Below, in pieces: positions 49,690 to 60,398 of a stretch of DNA of 64,000 bases. Source of the stretch: Phocoena phocoena (lineage: Eukaryota > Chordata > Mammalia > Artiodactyla > Phocoenidae); NCBI RefSeq assembly GCF_963924675.1, contig NC_089230.1, positions 76,282,635 to 76,346,634 on the forward strand, written 5' to 3'. The position numbers and the translations under genes were made by a program. Numbering within the stretch: position 1 is the stretch's first letter; each line of letters starts with the position of its first letter. The notes beneath the pieces are model-generated. The model was not told the DNA's origin. It searched no databases and saw only the letters and a list, made by a program, of their open reading frames with translations.

Positions 49690-49870
49690 AGCATGGCTTC
49701 TGGAGCCGGGGTATCTGGCCGTGATTCCTGGCTCTGACACTTACCAGCTAAATTGCCTTTACCTGTTTAAGAGGACTGAGTTCGTACCCACATAGCACGT
49801 AGAATAGTGCCTGGTCGTCAGAAGCACCAAACGGATGTTAACTATTATTAACTACTGTGATTATGCCACC
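49690..49870 (+). mobile_element. MIR SINE
   Basis: The segment gcatggcttctggagccgg ... ctggctctgacacttacc ... gaatagtgcctggtcgtcag. Confidence 0.75.
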
Positions 49871-50204
49871 GGAAAGATGCTGTTACGAGGGAGGAGAGAA
49901 GGTATGGCATTAAGAGGAGAGATTGCCTCTCCCCTGCGCTCCAGCCCCACTACATCCTCAGTGCCCTGGCCACCAGAAGCTGAAAACATAGACTTTGTTT
50001 GTTAGCTGCCTATTTGAAATGCTTCTTGGGCTCCCACAGCTTGTGGAGTTTGTGTGAGCACACGTGTGTGTGAGCACACACAGAGCTTCATGTTGGCGCA
50101 CTGGCTCACTCACCTCTACCCCCCCCCCCAACTCCCTTATCCTTGCTGACTTCCCCTACATCCTCTTTCAGCCCACTTTGCCTTTGAATTTGCTGTTCTC
50201 TCAA

Positions 50205-50310
50205 TCTATTTGCTATGCAACCTTAGATAAGTTACTTCATTTTTCTGGGCTTTCTCTTTTTTTCTCCGTATAACATGGAGAGGTCGAACTGTCATCTCTA
50301 TAGCAGTATT
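50205..50310 (+). mobile_element. MIR-class fragment
   Basis: The segment accttagataagttacttc, then tttttctgggctttctc and aacatggagaggtcgaactg. Confidence 0.55.
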
Positions 50311-50430
50311 TTTAAAACTTCAGGTCATGACCCATTAATGGATCAAGAAACCAACTTAATAGGTCTAACAGATATTAAAATGTGAAATAGAATAAATGCA
50401 AATAATGTGAAATAGAATAGAATATGTATT

Positions 50431-50476
<46 letters not shown>

Positions 50477-50560
50477 AGACCCGGGTCATATGTAAATGTA
50501 TTTCTTACTATGCACTGTGGTCCAAAAAGATTGAAAGCACAATTCTTTAGATCCTATCAG
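50310..50560 (+). mobile_element. Unassigned old repeat with internal (TG)n
   Basis: The segment aaacttcaggtcatgaccc ... aatggatcaagaaaccaac ... atttcttactatgcactgtgg ... aaagattgaaagcac matches a known mammalian repeat pattern (family not named). Confidence 0.5.
50433..50474 (+). repeat. (TG)n microsatellite
   Basis: About 21 pure TG units. Confidence 0.97.
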
Positions 50561-51229
50561 CTTTAAAATTCAAAATGTGTAGAGTATTTCCAAATTTTCT
50601 TTGCAACTCTGAGGATGGAAGTGAACAGAAACATTTCGTTTTTAAGGAAGAGATACTCATGACAATAGCCAGCCACTTCGGGTTGTGCTGACAAGGCAGT
50701 TAGCCTCCGCTTCTTCAAGAAATTGTTCACTGTAGTGTGATGGCAGGTACGGTACCAGATTTCTAGGGTAGCATAGTATTTAGCTCAGAACGTCATGCTG
50801 AGGGATTCGGAAGAAGCCCTCTGGCTGCAGTTGCATACTGAACACAGAGCATCGTACAGTAGGTAATACTTCCCTCCTTGATTGTGTAAAATTCCACCAT
50901 TACCAATCTAGTGCTGTGTGGTGATCACTCCTTCTAAAGATCCTGAGAGGGTTACACGCTAATAACATGACATATGAGAGTGAACTTTATCGTGAAGTGC
51001 TAGAGCCTGGAGTTTTGTTAAGGTTCTGAGTTTGACTCTCACAGGAAAGACAAACTCAAGTCCCAGCTCTGATGTGCAAAATCTGGTCACCTTTCAGTGA
51101 GTGTCTTTTGAGCATCTATTAATTTAACCATGTAAGTCCATTTTTCCTTCTGTAATGCAAAGAGACTTAATTAGAACTTCTCTGAGGTTCCTTCTGCATA
51201 CACTACCCTCATGCACTGAGATCCTATGG

Positions 51230-51400
51230 TGCTAGGGCCTTTATACACTTTCTACTTTTTTCGAATAATAACCCCATGACAGAGGTATTTTTGTGCCTAG
51301 TTTTTGGATGTAGTGTGGAGAGTTAAGTGTCAGGTCCCAGGTCACATGACTGGAAACCGACTCTGGTCTCTGCCTCCAAAGCCTTTGCTCTTCCTGTTAT
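51230..51400 (-). mobile_element. MIR fragment
   Basis: The segment aataataaccccatgacagagg ... ggtcccaggtcacatgactgg ... ctctggtctctgcctcc. Confidence 0.55.
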
Positions 51401-51659
51401 ACTTGTGGTTTTTGAACACCGGTCCCCTCAGGCTTGCTTGGAGGGCGGCAGCCCTGGCCCTACCCACGCTTACTGACTCAGAACCCAGCCCGGTGGACAG
51501 CTTCCCAGGCAGTTTCGGTGAGTCTCAGAGTTTGAGGACCGTAGCATTAAACAAAATGTAAAAACGCCTGTAACAAAAATAGTCTGACACACTTTAGTCC
51601 AGGTGAGCTGATCAGGGGCCTTTCCTGACAGACCACAGCACCTGACATGTACAGCACAG

Positions 51660-51850
51660 TTTCTAATGGACAGGCGCTATGCTGCGTTCTTTATGTGAGC
51701 CCATTTCATTGCAGTCACGTTAGGAAGTGAGTGACTCCGCGTTTCCACGTTTTAAAGGCGAGAACTCTGAGGTTGAGGGATTTGCTGAGGTCATGGAGCC
51801 AGTAAATGGCAGAGCCATGAACCAGGCAATGCGACTCCACTGTCCCCGCC
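51660..51850 (-). mobile_element. MIR SINE
   Basis: The segment atggacaggcgctatgctg ... ggcgagaactctgaggttgag ... ggagccagtaaatggcagagc. Confidence 0.68.
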
Positions 51851-51964
51851 GGCAACAAGGCAACAACCTGTTCCTCAGGCAAGAAAAGAGGCCAGGCAGC
51901 ACAAGGGAACAGGGAAGTAGGAAGACGGGACAGAGTAAGAAATGGGTCTGAGAAGGAAGCCCCC

Positions 51965-52560
51965 GGGCTACTGACGACGAATACTCTTTATTTTAGTGTT
52001 TTCTATAAGAGCCTTCATGAGAGAGTTAGAAGAATCAGATACATTATGTAGTGTTTATTATGAAGCAAAATGAGGAAAGCAACATTTACAACATTTCCGT
52101 TTCCAATTTCTGGTTAAAAGCGGTGGCTTTATCATCAAGGAAGAAATCAGAACTCAGAGTATGAATATGGGACCCAAAACAAGCTCCGCATCACCCCCCA
52201 AACTTCCCAAAGGGTTTCAGCAAAGCACTTTTAAAGCAAGGTAAGGGAGGGGCGGGGTTACTTGTTGCAGACTTCTTGGTGCCCGAATCCTTTGTTGTTG
52301 CAGCTGTCTACCACGTCAGGTCACCATGTTCCTATAAACCTCCAACAAAAGAAATGTTTTTCTCCATTCTGCAACTTTTTATCTTTATAGGAATGGAAAA
52401 ATGTTATACTCTTAAAGGTCAGAGACTTGAGAATAGGCTATTCTGTACATACCAGGCTATAGGCAACATTCTTTGCATACAAGCACAGGCTGCAAAGCAC
52501 AAAGCTTAAAGAAAAAGAAACAGATCTAATAAGGAGTCAGATTTGTTCTTCCCTGTTACA
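51965..52560 (-). mobile_element. LTR-like element, endogenous retrovirus type
   Basis: The minus strand opens tgtaacagggaagaacaaat at 52560. It has a polyadenylation-type aataaa close to its 3' end (near 51990) and a second at about 52050. No retroviral coding sequence adjoins it, so it would be a solo LTR. Boundaries and family are uncertain. Confidence 0.45.
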
Positions 52561-52562
52561 GG

Positions 52563-52690
52563 AGTGCATAGCAATACCTACTTCATAGCGCTGCTAAAAG
52601 TATCAAACCACATTAAATATTTGGACCTGCCTTGGGAACAACAGAACACTTGACAAATGTTCAAGGACTTTATTATCAGTAAGAAGTTTC
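52563..52690 (+). mobile_element. MIR fragment
   Basis: The segment gcaatacctacttcatagcg followed by ctgctaaaag and aacacttgacaaatgttc. Confidence 0.5.
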
Positions 52691-52926
52691 TTCCTCATCA
52701 TTTGTCTGTCAAGTACCCACTGTTCACTCAGCACTGACGACACATGGGTAAAGAAACTAATTCATGGTGGCACAGCCATAGAGGCCAGGAGTGACACAGC
52801 CAGAGACTGACTATCAGTACCCCATTTGTGCATGGTTCTTGTCAATTCAGTAAGTGCCTTCTCAATATTGCAGATGAAAAACTACAGGGTTAGGGAGGTT
52901 AAATAAACTGCCCGACCTTGTATATA

Positions 52927-53147
52927 TTTTTTTAATTTATTTTTTTAAATATCTAATTATTCTGGCTGCGCCAGGTCTTAGTTGCAGCACACAGGATCTT
53001 CATTGCGGCATGCAGATCTTTTAGTTGCAGTGTGCAGACTCTTAGTTGCGGCATGCATGTGGGATCTAGTGCCCTGACCAGGGATTGAACCTGGGCCCCC
53101 TGCATTGGGAGTGTGGAGTCTTACCTACTGGACCACCAGGGAAGCCC
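52927..53147 (-). mobile_element. CHR-1-like SINE
   Basis: Reverse complement with ttctggctgcgccagg, repeated ttagttgcagc units, gaccagggattgaacctggg and ccaccagggaagcccc. Confidence 0.9.
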
Positions 53148-53339
53148 CTTGTTTGTCTTTTAAAAGGCAGAACAAGAAGCAGAAAAGCACTTATTCTGGT
53201 GCCGAGAGCACTGGCTCCAGATGAATGTGACATTTTTTGGGTAAAATACAAAGGATAGAGTAGAATGCCATTTATTATTACTTCTGATCAGTGTAAATCA
53301 AAATTAAAATTCAGGATGGTGTGAGAATAGAAAGCCACT

Positions 53340-53696
53340 TGTCTTAGTCTGTTTGGACTGCTATAACAAAATACCATAGACTGGGTACCTTATAAACAAC
53401 AGAAATTTATTTCTCACAGTCCTGGAGGCTGGGAGTCTGAGATCAGGTGCCAGCAGGGTCAGGTGAGGACCCACTTCTGGGTCACAGACTTCTCACTGTG
53501 TCCTCACATGGTGGAAGGGGCTAGGGAGTTCTGTGGCGTCTCTTTTATAGAAGAATTAATCCTGTCTATGAGAGTTTTATCCTCATGACCTAATTACCTC
53601 CCCAAGGCCCCACCTTCTAATACCATCATCAGTGGGGATTAGGGTTCCAACATGTGGATTTGGGGCAGGGGGGAAACAAACATTCAGACCATAGCA
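53340..53696 (-). mobile_element. MaLR LTR (MST/MLT1-like)
   Basis: Reverse complement of a MaLR LTR: tgtcttagtctgtttgg, tataacaaaataccatagac, tcacagtcctggaggctgg, tgtcctcacatggtgg and cattcagaccatagca. It has TG and CA ends and no internal retroviral sequence. Confidence 0.9.
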
Positions 53697-53772
53697 CTAT
53701 CTATGCTTGCTGAAACGATTCTGTCCACAAATGCATTTACGCAAGAAATATTGGGTTTTTTTCTATAACCTT

Positions 53773-53912
53773 TTAAAAAATATTTATTTATTTACTTATT
53801 TGTCTGCACTGGGTCTTCGTTGTGGTACGCGGGATCTTCGTTGCACCCTGCGGGATCTTTAGTTGCAGCATGTGAACTCTTAGTTGCGGCACGTGGGATC
53901 TAGTTCCCTGAC
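53773..53912 (-). mobile_element. CHR-1-like SINE, lacking its tRNA-like head
   Basis: The plus strand has tttatttatttacttattt, ctgcactgggtcttcg, ttagttgcggcacgtgg and tagttccctgac, then stops before the head. Confidence 0.85.
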
Positions 53913-54565
53913 GGCTGCCCCCAGGGCTCTAGATGGCCAGGAAGATCACATGCATGTGAGTGGGACTGGCCAGCGCTGGCTGAATTCATAGAGTCAATTC
54001 TCCACGCATTTCCCACTTGATGAGTAAACAGTTTTGGTTCTGTGCATTTCGTGGATTGCTGGAGGAGTTCTGTAGCAAATATTTAACACGGAGCAAGCTG
54101 GGCTTCTCTGAAACCAAGTAGGTTTTTGAACTGCTGCTTTCTTGTTTCAGTTGCTGTGAACTCAGGAAATGACAGTTGATTTTATACCCAGCAGAACTTG
54201 ATGAGAGAGGAAGTTTGTCGCCATAACATCCAAGCTTCGTGTCAAAGTCAAATCAAAATGATTTTTTGTATTACTAACTGGTTTGGATTACTTAGGCGTT
54301 GTAACAGGGAGTAGGTTGCACTAACTATGCTTATTGTTGGAACTGGTTAAATTTTCTCACCTACTTATTGTCAGATCCTTGACAGTAATCTGGAAGTTCC
54401 CAGATAAGGTGGTGTGAGGGGAATAAAACCATCATGTGGAATGCTGCTAGAAATCATCAGGCAGGCTGCAGTAAGAAGAATGGAATTTAATAGACTATGC
54501 TTGTTTTCTCCCATGCGTGGTGAAGTTTTTAAAACACCTGAGCCCAGCCTTGCCTGACACCATGG
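53913..54565. other. Intergenic stretch, nothing assigned
   Basis: No supported gene or repeat. Confidence 0.5.
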
Positions 54566-54569
54566 ACTT

Positions 54570-54785
54570 GCAATTATAGCCGGTATTTTTGAGCCACTCC
54601 TATGCCAGATTCTTTACATACAATTAATCCTCACAGAAAACCAGCAGAAGCAGCATAATAATACATAATTTACAGATGAAGAGACTGAGGTTCTGAGTGG
54701 TTAACCGAGCTGTCTAAGGTTACACAGCTAGTAAGTGGCTGAGCTATTATTAGAATCTGGATTTGCCTAACAGTGGAGTCCATGA
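54570..54785 (-). mobile_element. MIR SINE
   Basis: The segment tttacatacaattaatcctcac ... tttacagatgaagagactgagg ... gttacacagctagtaagtggc. Confidence 0.82.
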
Positions 54786-54902
54786 CTGAATATTTTTAGA
54801 GTAGAGACTGGAGCTATATACTCTAGTTAATTTAAGGCCAGTTGATTTAGCAAAGCTCTGTTAGCTAAAAGAGCGGAGGAAAAACTGTTATTTAATAATC
54901 AG

Positions 54903-55097
54903 GCTTCCCTGGTGGCGCAGTGGTTGAGAGTCTGCCTGCCGATGCAGGGGACACGGGTTCGTGCCCCGGTCAGGGAAGATCCCACATGCCGCGGAGTGGC
55001 TGGGCCCATGAGCCATGGCCGCTGAGCCTGCGCGTCCGGAGCCTGTGCTCTGCAACGGGAGAGACCACAACGGTGAGAGGCCCGCGTACCGGAAAAA
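54903..55097 (+). mobile_element. Cetacean short CHR-type SINE
   Basis: Full short form ending taccgg. The tail has evolved to an (aat)n run with gat interruptions. The left flank is tatttaataatc. Confidence 0.94.
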
Positions 55098-55124
55098 ATA
55101 ATAATAATAATGATAATGAAAACA

Positions 55125-55320
55125 GCAACAACGCTCATTTGTTGGGCACCTTCTATGTGTCACGAATGTTTCTAGGAACCTCATGTCCCTTATTTCATTC
55201 AAGCCACAAAACAGCCGAAGGATTGCTGTCCACCTTTGTACGCGACAATAATGAGACTCAGAGAGGTTCCCTAGTACCCTCTCATGCAGCAGTTCACCGG
55301 CTATCAGGCTCCGTACAGGA
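55125..55320 (-). mobile_element. MIR SINE
   Basis: The segment catttgttgggcaccttctatg ... ttatttcattcaagccac ... aataatgagactcagagaggt. Confidence 0.72.
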
Positions 55321-55369
55321 AGATCAGGCCATGAATCCAAGCTGTGGGTAGATAGGATATAAAATCATA

Positions 55370-55530
55370 AAATGATAGAATCTTAGAGCTGAAAAAGGTA
55401 GTCAAGGTGAACTTGTCTAACTCCTCTATTTGACATGAGGGAAAACTTAGATTTAGAACCTTACACCCAAATCACACAAGATCTAGTTAGTTACAAATCC
55501 AAGACTAGAATGCAGGCTCCATTCAGTGAA
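55370..55530 (-). mobile_element. MIR3-like SINE
   Basis: The segment aatcttagagctgaaaaagg ... cttgtctaactcctctattt ... gtagttacaaatcc-like end. Confidence 0.55.
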
Positions 55531-55539
55531 TCCATTTTC

Positions 55540-56330
55540 ATGTGCATGCCTACTATGTGCTATGCATGTCCAGGTCTCCCGTCTCCCAGACCCAGAACAT
55601 TTTCTGTCAGACTGTGTGTAGAAGCAGGACATGGGGCCCAAGATCATGAAGCTCACCCCTCCTTCTGCAGGAGAGGATCCTGTGGCCTGAAGAGTAAAGA
55701 AACAGGTGGTGACAGGGAATGGAGCAGGAATTGTGTCCATTCGGGCACTCCTCCTTCATACTATCCAGCACTGTTGGGGGTCTACTTGTGTGCCAGACAC
55801 TGGTCCTTTCTTGAACTGTGAAATATGACAGATACGCACACAATTCCTGGATACTATCAGGCCTTGTGTGGAAGACAGGACATGTCAGACATTGTATAAG
55901 AAGGCTGTACGTGGCCAAAACATGAGCTCTAAGTCATGGGACTGAGACATAATTAGTGAGAAACATTTTCGACCTGCTGTGAAGCCAGAGAGGAGCCGGA
56001 AAATCAGATATCACTTGATCCTAAATGTGAATGTCAAAAATACCATTGCGAGTGACTTTTTGGAGTGACCTGTCCTGCACAAAATGAAGTCCAAGCCTTT
56101 TGACTGGAACCTCACTGGACAATTTATTTCAGTGTGATTAATAAGAATAAGGAAAAGCATCTGTTTCTATAACAAAGAGCCATATTCATCAAGTTCACAA
56201 GTCGTGAACTGCTGGGAACATTTTTGAAGATAAGAGTGACCTCACCAGGCACAAGGCAGGCCCAGGGTGCAGCCTCCACATTCGTCTCAAATGCATGAGA
56301 CCCTCTCTGTCCTTCCATGCCAAAAGCGTG
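55540..56330. other. Intergenic stretch, possible L2 relics
   Basis: Weak L2-like wording near 55540-55570 (cctactatgtgctatgc) and 55770-55850. Nothing coding is supported. Confidence 0.35.
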
Positions 56331-56350
56331 AACCCCTGAACCACTTTATT

Positions 56351-56619
56351 TTTATTTATTTATTTATTTGGTTGCACTGGGTCTTAGTTGTGGCAGGCAG
56401 GCTCCTTAGTTGCAGCTCACAGGCTTCTTAGTTGCAGCTCACTGCCTCCTTAGTTGTGGCTTGTGGGCTCCTTAGTTGTGGCACTCGGGCTCCTTAGTTG
56501 TGTCATGCAAACTCTCAGTTGCCGCATGCATGTGGGATCTAGTTCCCTGACCAGGGATCGAACCCTGGCACCCCGCATTGGGAGCGCAGAGTCTTAACCA
56601 CTGCACCACCAGGGAAGTC
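56351..56619 (-). mobile_element. CHR-1-like SINE with internal tandem expansion
   Basis: Body units of about 20 bp (ctccttagttgtggc variants) repeat about five times between 56390 and 56510. The tRNA-like head ends ccaccagggaagtcc. The TSDs ctgaaccactttattt lie at about 56336-56351 and 56621-56636. Confidence 0.93.
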
Positions 56620-56825
56620 CCTGAACCACTTTATTTATGAGATCTTTTGGCTCTAAATATTTGCACATAATTTAAGAAATGTATATTGAATGAAAACAAC
56701 GCATGACTGAGAAAGGTGAGCACAATGAGTTAAGTAACCACCCAAAGTTAAATAACTAGTTAGCAGCAATCTTCTGTAATAGGGAAGAACCACCGTATTC
56801 TATTATAAGTTAATCACTAGAGGGA

Positions 56826-57427
56826 TGTTGCCTATAAGCTTAAATTATACGTAATGGCCCATTGCTGGGAACCCTGCCTCCCAGGTAATGAACATTAAGC
56901 TAAAATACCTTTTTTTTTTTTTTTTTAATCGTACGCGGGCCTCTCACTGCTGTGGCCTCTCCCGTTGCGGAGCACAGGCTCCGGACGCGCAGGCTCAGCG
57001 GCCACAGCTCACGGGCCCAGCCGCATCTGCGGCATGTGGGATCTTCCCGGACCGGGGCACGAACCCGCGTCCCCTGCATTGGCAGGCGGACTCTCAACCA
57101 CTGCACCACCAGGGAAGCCCTAAAATGCCTTTGCTTAGAGTGGAGGAAACATCCTGACCAGGCCCACCTGTGAATGACTGCAGGGAGGAAGAAATGAACA
57201 CATCCCCTCCAGAGGCTGACCAGAACTAGGAAATGTTTGACTTTACTCCCCTCCTTTTAGTATAAAAGAAGCCTGAGCTCTAACTCAGGTAAGATGGTCT
57301 TTTGGGACACTAGCTCTTCATCTTCTCGGTCTGCTGGCTTTCCAAATAAAATCACTATTCCTTGTCCCAACCCATTGATTTATTGGCCTGTCGTACAGCA
57401 AGCAGTACGAGCTTGGACTTGGTAACA
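56826..57427 (+). mobile_element. ERV1-type solo LTR, interrupted by a SINE
   Basis: A gammaretrovirus-like LTR. U3 starts near tgttgcctataagc. It has a TATA box tataaaa (57261-57267), aataaa (57345-57350), then ggcctgtcgtacagcaagcag and an end at ggtaaca. A short CHR SINE is inserted in U3. No gag, pol or env is present on either side, so the provirus was lost by LTR recombination or never complete. The left boundary is approximate. Confidence 0.82.
56911..57120 (-). mobile_element. Cetacean short CHR-type SINE inside an LTR
   Basis: Full short form in reverse. The TSDs are taaaatacct (56901-56910) and taaaatgcct (57121-57130). Confidence 0.95.
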
Positions 57428-58675
57428 CTTAGACTTTAGACTTCCATCCGATTTCTATTTCATTCTCCCAATTAGCTTCGGAATCTTTCAACAGTATAAA
57501 AAAGAGTAGTAATATTGTGCCCTCCTTTGCTCCAGAATAAGAATGTCAGCAAAATGTCTTGCAGTCTTTGCAGAAGCAAACGTAAAGTTAGGGTATGGAA
57601 AGGCAGACATTAACTGCAGCGTATCTCTAAAACCATAGCGGGTTGCATAATGACATTTCTAAAATTCTCTAATTGGACATTGGAAATGTGGCTTCCATGT
57701 GCAGAAACGCAATAATCACTCCATTTGCTGGGCTACATGAGAAATGAGACTTAACTGGCCTGCCTTTTTTGGGTGGATAAATGGATGATAAGATTCTAGC
57801 CAGTCTCTTTTAACTTTGTGTCCACAAGTATATTTGCTGCATTAGTGGAAAATAAGACTATGTAATAAAGGCTGCCAGGCTGAGGCATGACTGATTCAGT
57901 GTTTGGGAATCCTAACAGCTAATGGACATAGAGCTGTGTGACTGCTTAGTTCAATACGGCTATTGGGTCAACTGCGTATGAATGAATCATTGATAATCAC
58001 CATAGAAAAAGCATTGCGCCAACTCAGATGGCTCTCTTGACTTAACCGTGCTGTTGAGGGCTGGATGAGGCTGGACAGAAATATGAGGGATGAAAAAAGA
58101 AGAGTCCTCTAATTGGGAGAGATGCCTGTCAGCAGGGAGAGGCCAGGGCCGGTTGCTGGTTAGGACCCTGGGCCTGGAAAGGCAGGCACACTGTGGAATC
58201 GAAGCCAGTATGGGGGTATGGCCATTGCTTGTCTTCTAGTCAGACTCAGCTGGATGTGTCTGAGCAGTTTGCCTTGGTGGGCAAACAGAGACTTTTCAAA
58301 TAGTACATGCTTCCTGCCCTTCATAAACATTTTCTCCTCATAGAACTTTTAGTTTGCAACCAACCTTAACTCATTCCTTTGACTCAGTCCACCAGCTTCA
58401 AGTGCACATTCTAATGTCCAATGTCATGAATTGGAAAGGCGCTTATCTCACGAGGGAAAATTCTCTCGCTTACCCATGAGGAGGCACCAACAGTAAATGT
58501 ATGTTTAGTGTAAATGATCGACCTGAATCTCCACCCCTCCCTGTGCCAACCCTGATAGGAAGCTGATTGTTAAGGGTGCTACACCCTCGGCCTCCCCAGC
58601 AATTTTGCAGGCCGTGGGAGGTTTAGCACACGGCTGCATTTCAGCGTTCTCTGGGGCCGGTGGACCCAAACCTTG
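57428..58675. other. Intergenic stretch, nothing assigned
   Basis: No supported gene or repeat. Confidence 0.5.
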
Positions 58676-58679
58676 CCAG

Positions 58680-58785
58680 GCATGAAACAGTTACCTGGGC
58701 AACTTAAAGCAAATGCATATTTTCCAGCTGCATCCCGTATCTAACGCCTCAGAATCGGTGGTGAGGGGAATGGGGGTCGGGGCAG
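58680..58785 (+). mobile_element. MER20-like hAT relic
   Basis: The segment ttacctgggcaacttaaagc, then aaatgcatattttccagctgc and cctcagaatcggtggtgagg. Confidence 0.5.
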
Positions 58786-58885
58786 AGCAGCTATGGTTCT
58801 GGCAAGCACCCCAGGTGGTCCTGACCTACAGCCAGGATGGGAAGCTGGATTCCTAGGTTGAATTCTGGGGGGAAGAAAAAGAAGA

Positions 58886-59065
58886 AAGCTGTATAAAATA
58901 AATAATGAACAAGGGCCTGCTGTATAGCACAGGGAACAACATTCAATATTCTGTAATAACCTATAACGGAAAAGAATCTGAAAAAGAATATATATAAATC
59001 CCTTTGCTGTATACCTGAAACTAACACGACATTGTAAATCAACTATACTTCAATTAAAAAAAAAA
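58886..59065 (+). mobile_element. L1 LINE, 5'-truncated 3' UTR
   Basis: The segment gggcctgctgtatagcacagg ... aacctataacggaaaag ... acattgtaaatcaactatac, then poly(A). Confidence 0.9.
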
Positions 59066-59069
59066 GAGA

Positions 59070-60164
59070 CAAAAAGAGAAAAAAAAGTAAAATCAAAAGA
59101 AAGATTTTGTAAGTCATAAGAGAATTTTCCCCCTGAGTAATGACGGCTGAGACGCTTTAGGAATCTTTATAAAAACCACTGTTGTGACGCTGCATGGGAT
59201 TACGGTCCTACTCTCAATTTACACTGTGGTCTTTCTGGAGGAGTCTCTGGATCCTGTTAAGTCAGAATGCCTTGAACAGTTACCATATGCCAGGCCCTTT
59301 GGGCAACTCAGTGGGTTAGACAATTTTCCTGTTTACAGGAAGCTGACACTGAACCTAGACTATGGAAAATGAGACTCTTATACATGAATAATCAGACGAT
59401 GAACTACAGATTGAAAGAGCCAGAGGTACCGAAGAGCTGATCCTGGCACACCTTGACCCAGGTGACGTTGCTGTCTTCCTAGGAGGCCAGGGAGGACCCT
59501 TTTCCAGTCTCCTGCTACTTTTCTTGTCTCATAATGGATGGAATGCCCAAGGGTGCAGTACCTGTGTGCTAGGTGCAGCTGTCCCAGGATGGTTAGGGTT
59601 GAGCTGTTTGGAAGTGCCTCCCAGCCTCTGATGGAAGAATTGAAGAAAGGCTGGAATAGCCATTCAGGCCATAGGTCCGTGGAGGAAGTGCTCACAGGGT
59701 TGCGGGTTTAAAGAAGGGAGGAAGATGATGTTAATGAAGAGAAAAAGAAATCAGGAGAGCCAGGAATTCTCCCTTCTGCCAGGTACACCGGGAGCCCAGC
59801 ATGTGCTGTTTGTCCAGCTGTGCATCTGAGCCTAAGGTTCCAGCCCTCTGCTTTCCATCCCTGGATCTGTCCGTCAGGCTGCTGGCTTTTTGTTTATGCA
59901 TGCTCTGTTGCGAGGCTAGAGGTCCACTGCTGTGGTTTTGAAACTACAGGGAATCAGCCAAGGGGAGGAAGCTCCAAACTGCAGAGAATTTTAGGACCAG
60001 CTGAACCAAACTGCATCAACACAGATCAGAGTGAGTCAGGGAACAGCCCAGGCCTCTGTGCAGAAGGGCGTGTTGGGAAGCAAGGTTATTTACATTCTTA
60101 TAAAACGAGTGCTGGGGAAAGATGGATGGGATTCTCATAGTAAAGTTAGCAGCTAAGTCTCTTT
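59070..60164. other. Intergenic stretch, nothing firmly assigned
   Basis: L2-like wording at 59270-59340 (accatatgccaggcccttt) is weak. No gene is supported. Confidence 0.4.
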
Positions 60165-60177
60165 AAAAGGCCTGAAG

Positions 60178-60385
60178 GGGGCCTCCCTGGTGGTGCAGTG
60201 GTTGGGGGTCCGCCTGCCGATGCAAGGGACATGGGTTCGTGTCCCGGTCCGGGAAGATCCCACATGCCACGGAGTGGCTGGGCCCGTGAGCCATGGCCGC
60301 TGAGCCTGCGTGTCTGGAGCCTGTGCCCCACAACGGGAGAGGCCACAACAGTGAGAGGCCCGCGTACCTCAAAAAAAAAAAAAAA
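60178..60385 (+). mobile_element. Cetacean short CHR-type SINE
   Basis: Full short form with a pure A tail. The TSDs aaaaggcctgaag are exact (60165-60177 and 60386-60398). Confidence 0.96.
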
Positions 60386-60398
60386 AAAAGGCCTGAAG

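Noticed and set aside
54888..55340. 150-codon open frame on the minus strand
   Set aside because: It runs through a CHR SINE and flanking MIR sequence. The protein-like repeats recur at every SINE in the window.
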